This document shows, one piece after another, positions 1 through 6,697 of a DNA stretch of 64,000 nt. The notes below the pieces were generated by a model. The model did no database searches, was not told the origin of the DNA, and saw nothing but the letters and a program-made list of their open reading frames with translations. Each line of letters starts with the position of its first letter. The first letter of the stretch is position 1. A program made the position numbers and the translations under genes. Origin of the DNA: Flavobacterium sp. AG291 (GTDB taxonomy: Bacteria > Bacteroidota > Bacteroidia > Flavobacteriales > Flavobacteriaceae); NCBI RefSeq assembly GCF_003350375.1, contig NZ_QQAR01000011.1:1-64000 (forward strand). The letters run 5' to 3'.

Positions 1-45
1 TTCTTCTTGTTTTTTCGCTCCGAACTTTCGTTCTCAAAGCGGCTG

Positions 46-463
46 CAAAAGTACAACTTCTTTTCTTTTACGCAAGCTTTTTTGAAAAAAAAATTTCTTT
101 CTAAAAAACTCAGCCGATTCAGAATTTCAAAAGCTTTTTCAGCATCCAGACCTTTCGGTTTGGGAGGGCAAAGATAAAATCTTTTTCCTTTTACTTCCAA
201 GCTTTTTTCAAAACTTTTTTTCGATTATTTTCTACTCCTATATATAAGGTAAAAAATGCGTTTCATGTTTTCAAAGTCCGTCGCCCTTAAGCGGGGTGCA
301 AAGGTAAGCTTGTTTTTGTGACTTCCTAATCTTTTTTCATCTTTTTTTTATTTTCTTTTTTCAAAGAAACCCTTTATTTACAAGGGCTAAGATGTTGTCA
401 GGATATCAGTGAACTACTTCGTTATTGCGAGTGCAAAAGTAGCGCCTTTTTCCACTTTGGCAA
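46..463 (-). promoter_or_regulatory. Tandem array of leftward promoters
   Basis: Read on the minus strand, four minus-7 elements of the flavobacterial form TAnnTTTG occur at 53-46 (TACTTTTG), 176-169 (TATCTTTG), 306-299 (TACCTTTG) and 441-434 (TACTTTTG), 123 to 135 bp apart. Three have a TTG at the expected minus-33 distance (75-73, 200-198, 463-461; spacers of about 19 to 21). The first two modules also share a pyrimidine-rich spacer and an AAGCTTTTTT block, so they look duplicated. All point off the left edge. Arrays like this usually serve stable RNA genes; that target is inferred, not seen. Confidence 0.6.
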
Positions 464-649
464 ACTTTTACAAACCTTTTTTTGACATTTTTTTAACCTT
501 TAGACTTAACTTGCTGATATAAGTAGTTTTGAAAGAAAAAGTTTTTTCAGGTTTTTTACACCAAACAATCCGATGTTTTGAAAAGTATGCAAAAAAGACC
601 CTCGTTTTTATCTGAAGTTTGAAAAATATGCAGCAAAACCGGGTTTCTT

Positions 650-749
650 AGCCCTGCCTACCCAGCAGGCAGACCCGATTGAAGCGGCAGGATGCCGGAC
701 CCGCCGCGGCGAGGGAAGCAGATATAGCGGAAAGCCGGAAATAACTCTT
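650..749 (+). ncRNA. GC-rich structured RNA, Flavo-1-like
   Basis: An island of about 60% GC lies in very AT-rich sequence. It contains GATTGAAGCGGCA (677-689) and AGATATAGCGGAAAGC (720-735), which I recall as hallmark blocks of the Flavo-1 RNA motif common between flavobacterial genes. A hairpin CTGCCT/AGGCAG (654-659 with 666-671) sits between the leading AGCCC and the first block and looks like an insertion. Orientation is taken from the hallmark blocks. No protein frame explains it. The family assignment is from memory and its function is unknown. Confidence 0.5.
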
Positions 750-761
750 ATATATAAATGC

Positions 762-785
762 AAAAAATCCCGAAAAAGCGGGATT
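762..785 (-). terminator. Rho-independent terminator of the permease gene
   Basis: The stem AATCCCG/CGGGATT (766-772 with 779-785) has a 6-nt loop and, on the minus strand, is followed by a run of T. It lies 23 bp beyond the stop of the leftward permease gene. Confidence 0.8.
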
Positions 786-807
786 GTATAATAAAAGAAG
801 CTAAAAT

Positions 808-2043
808 CTAATCAAAGCGTAATGCTTTTACAGGGGAAATCTTTGTAATGATATAAGATGGTATCAATAAAAGCGCTAAACATATTATTACTGTACCTAG
901 ATTTATAAGCAATATAGCAGGAACATCTATCGCAACGGGCGCTACAGTAACATAGTAATTTTCGGGAGGTAACTGAATAATTCCAAAATACTTCTGAATA
1001 AGCAGTAAACCTATACTTATAGTATTACCCCAAAACAATCCTTTTATTATTAAGTAAGCCGCATTATACAAAAACACTTTGCGTACCGACCAGTTCGTAG
1101 CACCCAATGCCTTGAGCATCCCTACCATTTGCGTACGCTCTAAGATAAGAACCAATAATGCCACCACCATATTGATAGTAGAAACCACAATCATAATTAC
1201 GATTATGACAAGAATATTGGTGTCAAACAATTTTAGCCATTCGAAAATATTAAAATACTTTTCCTGAATAGTCTGGCAATTTAAAGTAGACGGTATAGCA
1301 TGATAAATTTCTTCTCCTTTTTCTTTAATCTGACTAAAATCGTCAATAAAGATTTCAAAAGATCCTACCTGCCCCTCTTTCCATTTATTAATTCGCTGAA
1401 CGTGACGAATATCTCCTATCAGATATGTAGCATCAAACTCCTGAAAACCTGAATTATAAATACCAACCAGCTTAAAAACCCTAAGGTTAGGCATACCATT
1501 CCCTCCTTCTTTCATGAAAAAAGTATTAAATGTATCCCCTACTTTTAAATTCAGTCTGTTAGCCAGATACTGAGATAGCAGCACTTCATTATTCAGGTTA
1601 TGCATTAAATCCGGTTTACGCCCTTCGATAATATACTCATTAAGCACATCCCATTTATATTCTTTACCCACCCCTTTAAACACAATTCCTTCAAAGGCTT
1701 CAGCAGTTCTGATAATACCTGCTTTTGATGCAATTGCCTGAACATGATTTACACCGCTTACGGTTTTAAACCTGGGATAGAATTCCTGATGAATGGACAA
1801 TGGCTCGACACTAACCTCAGACTGATTGTCGTCAAAATTCGAAATTATGATATGCCCGTTAAAGGCAGACACCTTTTCGCGTATCTTATCCTGAAGGCCA
1901 ACACCTGTTGCAATGGCAATTACCATCATTATGACACCAACAGCAATTGCAATAATGGCAATTTTTATAATTGGTGCAGATATACTACTTTTATGGTTCT
2001 TTGACTTAACCAGCCTTCGGGCTATGAAATATTCTAAATTCAA
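808..2043 (-). CDS. LolC/LolE-type ABC transporter permease (FtsX family)
   Basis: This 411-residue inner-membrane protein has the MacB/FtsX permease layout: an N-terminal membrane helix (about residues 27-50), a large periplasmic domain (about 55-270) and three C-terminal helices (about 277-303, 321-350, 377-403). The opening MNLEYFIARRL is typical of LolC/LolE-like permeases, which extract lipoproteins for transport to the outer membrane. No ATPase gene lies next to it, so the partner must be elsewhere. The only possible start in this frame is TTG at 2043, because a stop lies six codons upstream and there is no ATG between. It is 7 bp from the start of the divergent muramidase gene. Confidence 0.85.
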   Translation of the reverse strand: MNLEYFIARRLVKSKNHKSSISAPIIKIAIIAIAVGVIMMVIAIATGVGLQDKIREKVSAFNGHIIISNFDDNQSEVSVEPLSIHQEFYPRFKTVSGVNHVQAIASKAGIIRTAEAFEGIVFKGVGKEYKWDVLNEYIIEGRKPDLMHNLNNEVLLSQYLANRLNLKVGDTFNTFFMKEGGNGMPNLRVFKLVGIYNSGFQEFDATYLIGDIRHVQRINKWKEGQVGSFEIFIDDFSQIKEKGEEIYHAIPSTLNCQTIQEKYFNIFEWLKLFDTNILVIIVIMIVVSTINMVVALLVLILERTQMVGMLKALGATNWSVRKVFLYNAAYLIIKGLFWGNTISIGLLLIQKYFGIIQLPPENYYVTVAPVAIDVPAILLINLGTVIICLALLLIPSYIITKISPVKALRFD

Positions 2044-2050
2044 CTGACTT

Positions 2051-3325
2051 ATGGTATCTTATTCGTTGTTCAAAAATACATTTTTATTCTCATTTATACT
2101 GATGGCAGCCTGCGGAAATTCCATCCAGCCAAAAGTAGACAGCCAAAAGTCTAAAATTATAACTGAAAACAATTCAAATACAGCAGCGGTTCCTACACCC
2201 ATAAAAACCGGAGCGGACAATTACAATCAATATTTACCTCTACTAACAAATAAAAAGGTGGGTATTGTTACCAATCAAACGGGTGTCATTAATCAGAGTG
2301 ACACTAGTAATAGTCAAACCGAACACAATTATATAAGTATTGTGGATTATTTACTAGAGAAGAAAATCGACATCAAAAAAATATATGCGCCTGAACACGG
2401 ATTCCGCGGAACTGCCGATGCCGGTGAACTTATAAAGGACGGAAAAGACACTAAAACCGGATTGCCAATTATATCGCTTTATGGTAACAACAAAAAACCT
2501 AAACCGGAGCAACTGCAGGGTATAGATGTTTTGGTTTTTGACCTACAGGATGTGGGAGCAAGATTTTACACCTATATATCATCATTACATTATATAATGG
2601 AGGCATGTGCTGAGCAAAACATTCCTCTTATAGTATTAGACAGGCCAAATCCTAATGGAGATATTGTAGACGGTCCAATACTTGAGAAAGAAAATACAAG
2701 TTTTGTAGGAATGCATACTATTCCTGTACTTCATGGAATGACTATTGGAGAATATGCTAAAATGATCAACGGTGAAAAGTGGCTGCAAAATGGCGTTGAA
2801 TGTAAGCTCACTGTAATTCCATGTACAAATTATAAAAGAAATATGTTTTATAGCCTTCCGGTAAAGCCATCGCCAAACCTGCCAAACGACCAATCCATAA
2901 ATCTATATGCAAGCCTTTGCTTTTTTGAAGGTACAAACGTGAGTCTAGGCAGAGGCACGAACAAACAGTTCCAGATTTATGGCTCTCCTCTTCTTCCAAA
3001 AGAAAAATTCAGTTTCAGTTTTACGCCCGAACCCAATGAAGGCGCTAAAGAACCTCCTTTAAAAGGCAAATTATGTTATGGCGAAGACCTTTCAAAAGCG
3101 CCGAAAGTAAAACAACTTGAACTAAAATGGTTAATTAAAGCTTACAACGGCACAGAAGATAAATCTAAATTCTTCATACCTTTCTTTACCAAACTTGCCG
3201 GCACCACAAAACTACAGCAACAAATAGAGTGCGGTATGAGCGAAGATGATATAAGAAAAACCTGGGAAACCGGCTTGTCAAGTTTTAAGCAAACACGTAA
3301 AAAATACCTTATTTACACCGAGTAG
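2051..3325 (+). CDS. namZ: Exo-beta-N-acetylmuramidase NamZ-like (DUF1343) lipoprotein
   Basis: The 424-residue protein belongs to the DUF1343/YbbC family, whose Bacillus member NamZ removes terminal MurNAc residues from peptidoglycan fragments. Family blocks visible are GIVTNQTG (71-78), APEHGFRG (113-120), DVGARFYTY (167-175), LDRPNPNG (196-203) and MHTIPVLHGMTIGE (221-234). An N-terminal hydrophobic stretch ends in the lipobox LMAAC, with Cys21 the lipidated residue, so it is probably anchored in the periplasm or outer membrane. The frame has a stop two codons before ATG 2051, and the signal peptide needs this start. A role in wall-fragment recycling is inferred from the family. Confidence 0.88.
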   Translation: MVSYSLFKNTFLFSFILMAACGNSIQPKVDSQKSKIITENNSNTAAVPTPIKTGADNYNQYLPLLTNKKVGIVTNQTGVINQSDTSNSQTEHNYISIVDYLLEKKIDIKKIYAPEHGFRGTADAGELIKDGKDTKTGLPIISLYGNNKKPKPEQLQGIDVLVFDLQDVGARFYTYISSLHYIMEACAEQNIPLIVLDRPNPNGDIVDGPILEKENTSFVGMHTIPVLHGMTIGEYAKMINGEKWLQNGVECKLTVIPCTNYKRNMFYSLPVKPSPNLPNDQSINLYASLCFFEGTNVSLGRGTNKQFQIYGSPLLPKEKFSFSFTPEPNEGAKEPPLKGKLCYGEDLSKAPKVKQLELKWLIKAYNGTEDKSKFFIPFFTKLAGTTKLQQQIECGMSEDDIRKTWETGLSSFKQTRKKYLIYTE

Positions 3326-3412
3326 CCCTGTAAATCTTAATGTTTTTACAAAGTGCTTCCTTATACAACAGCTGTTTTGTAATTTTCAGTACTAATTAAA
3401 AAAACTTAAGCC

Positions 3413-3616
3413 ATGAATATTCCGGAAACCATCGACAACATTATAGGTTACATAGTAGACTTCATTGAGAAAATGAAAGGATACGTAGATAAAATAATCG
3501 AATTCTTTATCGATCTGAGAGATCGCATTGAAGGACTACTAGAATATATCGATGAGAAACTTCATAGTATATCAGATTTTGTAGCCGAACTAAAACAGCA
3601 TCACGAAGCTGCTTAA
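3413..3616 (+). CDS. Small amphipathic helical protein, unknown function
   Basis: A 67-residue protein made of heptad-like alternation of Ile/Leu/Phe with Asp/Glu/Lys/Arg along nearly its whole length, suggesting one or two amphipathic helices or a short coiled coil. There is no signal peptide, no true membrane segment and no cysteine. It stands alone after an 87-bp gap and is followed at once by a strong terminator, which supports a real monocistronic gene. I do not recognise a family. A peripheral membrane or self-assembling role is only a guess from composition. Confidence 0.6.
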   Translation: MNIPETIDNIIGYIVDFIEKMKGYVDKIIEFFIDLRDRIEGLLEYIDEKLHSISDFVAELKQHHEAA

Positions 3617-3861
3617 CGATTAAGACCTTCCCCTGCGGAAGGTTTTTTGTTTTTAAAACCTTTTACAGATCTTATCAATGCTCTGTTTACGAAAAACAAG
3701 ATCAGTACTACTATAAAGACAGGTATTGACAGAAATACGATCTCCCCTATATTATCCCAAAAACTTGTCTTTACAATAACGCTACGGTTTATAAAGAATA
3801 ATACCGTAGCAATCATTAATGAGAGTACAGCAAGTAATAATATTCTTTTAGATGTTTTCAT
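3613..3861 (-). CDS. Small two-helix membrane protein
   Basis: An 82-residue protein with two predicted membrane helices (about residues 7-24 and 41-60) and a basic C-terminus (GFKNKKPSAG), so both ends probably face the cytoplasm. The start lies 4 bp after the stop of the glyoxalase-like gene, so the two are probably co-transcribed. The tail overlaps the terminator of the convergent 67-aa gene and may therefore be an accidental extension. No family is recognised. It could be a spurious frame, but the clear transmembrane pattern and tight spacing favour a gene. Confidence 0.6.
   Translation of the reverse strand: MKTSKRILLLAVLSLMIATVLFFINRSVIVKTSFWDNIGEIVFLSIPVFIVVLILFFVNRALIRSVKGFKNKKPSAGEGLNR
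3625..3655 (+). terminator. Rho-independent terminator of the 67-aa gene
   Basis: The stem ACCTTCC/GGAAGGT (3625-3631 with 3637-3643) has a 5-nt loop and a T-run. It overlaps the 3' end of the convergent 82-residue gene, so that gene's last residues are encoded by the hairpin. Confidence 0.8.
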
Positions 3862-3865
3862 TTTC

Positions 3866-4231
3866 TTATTTTATTTCCTGTCCAAACTGAAGCAGGTAAC
3901 CATTGTTATCATAAACAGCAAACTCACGCATTCCATAATCAAAGTTCTCAAGACCATAGCACACTTTGCATTTATCTTTATAAGCATCCCAAAGTTCGTC
4001 TACCTTATCTGTTACTATATAAAATGAACCTGTAAACAGAGGCGCATCAAAAGGAATATGCTCAATAGGAAATGAGAACATGACTTCCACATCATCCTTA
4101 ATCAAAGAAGCCCATCCCCAGGCTTCTTCAAATGCTACACATACAAAACCCAGAACTTCTGTATAAAATTTTACCGTATCAGTTAGTGCTCTGGTATAGA
4201 GTATTGGTTTTAAAAATGTAAATTGTGACAT
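3866..4231 (-). CDS. Glyoxalase/bleomycin-resistance (VOC) family protein
   Basis: At 121 residues this is a single vicinal-oxygen-chelate module: the opening LKPILYTRALTDTVKFYTEVLGF is the typical first beta-alpha-beta unit, and FAVYDNNGYLLQFGQ near the end is the usual last strand pair with a C-terminal metal-ligand-like region. VOC proteins are lyases, dioxygenases or antibiotic-binding proteins; substrate cannot be told here. It lies between a cysteine-cluster protein and a small membrane protein, all leftward and closely spaced, with no informative context. Confidence 0.8.
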   Translation of the reverse strand: MSQFTFLKPILYTRALTDTVKFYTEVLGFVCVAFEEAWGWASLIKDDVEVMFSFPIEHIPFDAPLFTGSFYIVTDKVDELWDAYKDKCKVCYGLENFDYGMREFAVYDNNGYLLQFGQEIK

Positions 4232-4254
4232 ATCTAATTACTCAAGAAACAAAA

Positions 4255-4746
4255 CTAAACAATTTTCTTTTTCATTTCCTCTACGATATTGTAAGCCGCA
4301 GGACATATTGCAACGTTTTTCAGAGTCAGATTTGATATCTGCTGGAATTTCTTCCTGTCTGTATGAGGAAACTCACGACATGCTTTCGGACGAACATCAT
4401 ATATCATACAGTAATTTTCGCTATCCAAAAAAGTACAGGGTACACTTTGCAATACATAATCGTTATCCTCATCTACACGAAGATATTGCTCAATAAATTG
4501 CTGTGGCTTTTGGCGAAAATGTTTCGAAATGCGTTCGATGTCGGCAATGGTAAAAAGCGGCCCTGTTGTCTTGCAGCAATTGGCGCAGGTAAGACAATCT
4601 GTTCTTTTAAATTCTTTATCATGCAGCTCCTGCATGATATAATCTAAATTTTTAGGTGCTTTCTTTTTAAGCTTATCAAAAAACTTTTTGTTTTCGTTAT
4701 GCTTATCTTTGGCAAGCTTTGGAAGCTGCTTTAAAAAGTTATCCAT
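4255..4746 (-). CDS. YkgJ-family cysteine cluster protein
   Basis: The protein has the CxxCxxCC cluster (CLTCANCC) and downstream cysteines in VPCTFLDSENYCMIYDVRPKACREFPH, the signature of the YkgJ/UPF0153 family, predicted to bind zinc or an iron-sulphur centre. Its biochemical role is not established. An in-frame ATG at 4758 would add four residues, but a TACTTTTG minus-7 element ends at 4774, leaving almost no leader for that start; the ATG at 4746 (MDNFLKQL) is preferred. It is divergent from the methyltransferase gene. Confidence 0.8.
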   Translation of the reverse strand: MDNFLKQLPKLAKDKHNENKKFFDKLKKKAPKNLDYIMQELHDKEFKRTDCLTCANCCKTTGPLFTIADIERISKHFRQKPQQFIEQYLRVDEDNDYVLQSVPCTFLDSENYCMIYDVRPKACREFPHTDRKKFQQISNLTLKNVAICPAAYNIVEEMKKKIV

Positions 4747-4773
4747 CACGCAGGGCATTTATCAATCATCAGG

Positions 4774-4781
4774 CAAAAGTA
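4774..4781 (-). promoter_or_regulatory. Minus-7 promoter element for the YkgJ-family gene
   Basis: On the minus strand TACTTTTG matches TAnnTTTG exactly. Transcription would begin near 4769, which argues for the start codon at 4746 rather than 4758. Confidence 0.55.
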
Positions 4782-4788
4782 TAAAAAA

Positions 4789-5499
4789 ATGAAAGACCTT
4801 TTTGGAAAAGCAATATTTGACTATCAAACCGGCAATGCACCGGAAGACCTCATTACAGAAACTTCAATATCAGAAGAAGATGAAATGAGTGTCGCTTATC
4901 TTTTCAGGGACTATAAGGAAATGCCAAAGATTGAGCAGAAGGCGCTACAATTGGCAAAAGGCAAAGTATTGGATATCGGCTGTGGAGCCGGCAGCCATTC
5001 GTTATATCTGCAAAATCACAAGAAACTCAACGTTATTTCCATTGACATTTCTCCAAATGCCATTGAAGCATGCAGGTTACGCGGGCTAAATAATACCCGA
5101 GTAGAAAATATGCTGGAAATAGAAAGCGAAAAGTTTGACACTATCCTTCTATTAATGAATGGGACGGGAATATTTGAAAAACTTTCGAAAATATCGACTT
5201 ATTTACAAAAGCTAAAGTCTCTTTTGAACGATGGCGGACAGATACTGATTGATTCCTCAGATATCATCTATATGTTTGATGAAGATGAAGACGGAGGAAA
5301 ATGGATTCCCTCAGAAAGTTATTATGGTGAATTGACCTTTACACTAACTTATAAGAACGAGAAAGAAGATACTTTCCCATGGTTATATGTAGACTACAAT
5401 ACCCTGCAAAACGCAGCACATGCCAATGGATTGAATTGCGAACTGATACTCGAAGGTGAACATTACGATTATCTGGCAAAGCTAACACACCTAAAATAA
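4789..5499 (+). CDS. SAM-dependent class I methyltransferase
   Basis: The 236-residue protein has a Rossmann methyltransferase core: motif I is VLDIGCGAG (60-68), followed by the acidic SAM-ribose-binding strand end VISIDIS, and motif IV-like FDTILLLMNGTG. The first 50 residues are an accessory helical region with DYQTGNAPEDLITETSI, seen in a group of uncharacterised Bacteroidota methyltransferases. Substrate is unknown. The ATG follows an A-rich ribosome-binding region, and the gene ends at a strong bidirectional terminator. Confidence 0.8.
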   Translation: MKDLFGKAIFDYQTGNAPEDLITETSISEEDEMSVAYLFRDYKEMPKIEQKALQLAKGKVLDIGCGAGSHSLYLQNHKKLNVISIDISPNAIEACRLRGLNNTRVENMLEIESEKFDTILLLMNGTGIFEKLSKISTYLQKLKSLLNDGGQILIDSSDIIYMFDEDEDGGKWIPSESYYGELTFTLTYKNEKEDTFPWLYVDYNTLQNAAHANGLNCELILEGEHYDYLAKLTHLK

Positions 5500-5528
5500 A
5501 AAAGAGCGGTTTTAAAACCGCTCTTTTT
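5499..5528 (+). terminator. Bidirectional terminator
   Basis: A perfect 13-bp hairpin (5501-5513 with 5514-5526) flanked by A-run and T-run lies between the convergent methyltransferase and DUF2059 genes and can serve both. Confidence 0.85.
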
Positions 5529-5544
5529 ATATCTCAATTACTGC

Positions 5545-5946
5545 TTATTGCATGTATTTCATTAGCATCGATTGAAGTCCCATTCCCCATTCCTGGCCAA
5601 CAGCATTTCCCTTTTCATAAAGCACTGCTGATTTATCAGTAAGTTTTTTACCTACCGGAGACTCATAAAATTTAATTACAGCTTTGATATCTTCATGAGT
5701 GAACTCTGTCATGTAAATATCAGCCATTTTGTTCATCAAATCATCAAGAGAAGCATTAAGATCTTTTTTGAAGTCTGCTTGTTTCTCAACCGGAATCTGA
5801 CTTGAAAGGTCTTTCACAAGTAGTTCAAAAGTTTTACGCTGCCCACTAAGATTAAGATATTTCACGATATCTTGTTTAAAAGCATCCTGAGCGAAAGTTA
5901 CCTGTGCTGCAAAAAGCACGATCAGTGTTAAAAATAGTTTTTTCAT
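5545..5946 (-). CDS. DUF2059 family secreted protein
   Basis: A 133-residue exported protein: a signal peptide (residues 1-20, KKLF to FAQ) followed by a helical domain with the DUF2059 core, including the segment FTHEDIKAVIKFYESPVGKKL (about 82-102), where the YxSPxGKK block is diagnostic. Family function is unknown; it is presumably periplasmic. The start lies 18 bp after the stop of queE, so it may be co-transcribed with it, though the functional link is not obvious. Confidence 0.8.
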   Translation of the reverse strand: MKKLFLTLIVLFAAQVTFAQDAFKQDIVKYLNLSGQRKTFELLVKDLSSQIPVEKQADFKKDLNASLDDLMNKMADIYMTEFTHEDIKAVIKFYESPVGKKLTDKSAVLYEKGNAVGQEWGMGLQSMLMKYMQ

Positions 5947-5964
5947 ATTGGTTGTTAATTGAAT

Positions 5965-6597
5965 TTACGGAATATTAAGATACTTATGTGTTTGTAAAGA
6001 CACCCTCCATTTAGGATTATTCATTACATAATCCACAATAAGCGGGGTCATCTCTTCTTTTTTGCTCCACTCCGGCTGAAGGAAAAGTATAGCATTTCCA
6101 TTAACTTTAGCAGCCTGCTCTTCGGCAAAAATGAAATCGTGTTTATTATGAATTATTACCTTCAGCTCATGTGCATGTGCATAAACATCATCTGTAGGTA
6201 GTTTTGTTTTTTTAGGCGACAGGCAAATCCAGTCCCATGTTCCTGACAAAGGATAAGCACCCGAAGTTTCTATATGTACTCTTAAACCTGCATCTTTAAG
6301 TTTTGAGGTAAGCGGTCCCATGTCCCAGGTAAGTGGCTCCCCTCCGGTTACCACAATAGTTTTGCAATATTTAGCAGCATTAGCTACGATAACATCAGTC
6401 TCAGTAGGCGGATGAAGCTCTGCATTCCAGCTTTCTTTTACATCGCACCAGTGGCAGCCAACATCGCAACCACCCACACGAATAAAATAAGCAGCTGTAC
6501 CTGTATGGTAACCCTCTCCCTGAATGGTATAGAATTCTTCCATTAATGGAAGCATCTCACCTTTTTCGACCTGTATTTGTATTTCCTTCTTCAGCAT
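5965..6597 (-). CDS. queE: 7-carboxy-7-deazaguanine synthase QueE
   Basis: Radical-SAM enzyme that converts 6-carboxy-tetrahydropterin to 7-carboxy-7-deazaguanine in queuosine biosynthesis. Seen in the 210-residue sequence: the substrate-clamp opening FYTIQGEG (22-29), the iron-sulphur cysteines in CDVGCHWC (Cys44, Cys48, Cys51) with the C-x3-C-x2-C spacing, and the SAM-binding TGGEPLTW. The length matches the short QueE form. A TATCTTTG element (6623-6616) with TTTG at 6650-6647 gives a promoter about 15 nt upstream of ATG 6597. No other queuosine gene is in the window. Confidence 0.95.
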   Translation of the reverse strand: MLKKEIQIQVEKGEMLPLMEEFYTIQGEGYHTGTAAYFIRVGGCDVGCHWCDVKESWNAELHPPTETDVIVANAAKYCKTIVVTGGEPLTWDMGPLTSKLKDAGLRVHIETSGAYPLSGTWDWICLSPKKTKLPTDDVYAHAHELKVIIHNKHDFIFAEEQAAKVNGNAILFLQPEWSKKEEMTPLIVDYVMNNPKWRVSLQTHKYLNIP

Positions 6598-6615
6598 GAT
6601 ATTTCAAACAGGGTG

Positions 6616-6650
6616 CAAAGATAAGCATTAATCCCTTTATTTTAAGCAAA
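6616..6650 (-). promoter_or_regulatory. queE promoter
   Basis: Minus strand: TTTG at 6650-6647, a 23-nt spacer, and TATCTTTG at 6623-6616, a good match to the flavobacterial housekeeping promoter. The minus-33 element overlaps the terminator of the TPR gene. Confidence 0.65.
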
Positions 6651-6651
6651 T

Positions 6652-6680
6652 AAAAAACCGATGGCAACGCCACCGGTTTT
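6652..6680 (-). terminator. Terminator of the TPR gene / TonB operon
   Basis: Minus strand: stem AAAACCGGTGGC/GCCATCGGTTTT with one mismatch and a GTT loop, then T-run. It follows the TPR gene stop at 6698. Confidence 0.8.
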
Positions 6681-6697
6681 AGTATTATGAAGATATA

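Noticed and set aside
6598..6650. preQ1 riboswitch in front of queE
   Set aside because: The space between the promoter element and the start is about 15 nt, too short for any known aptamer.
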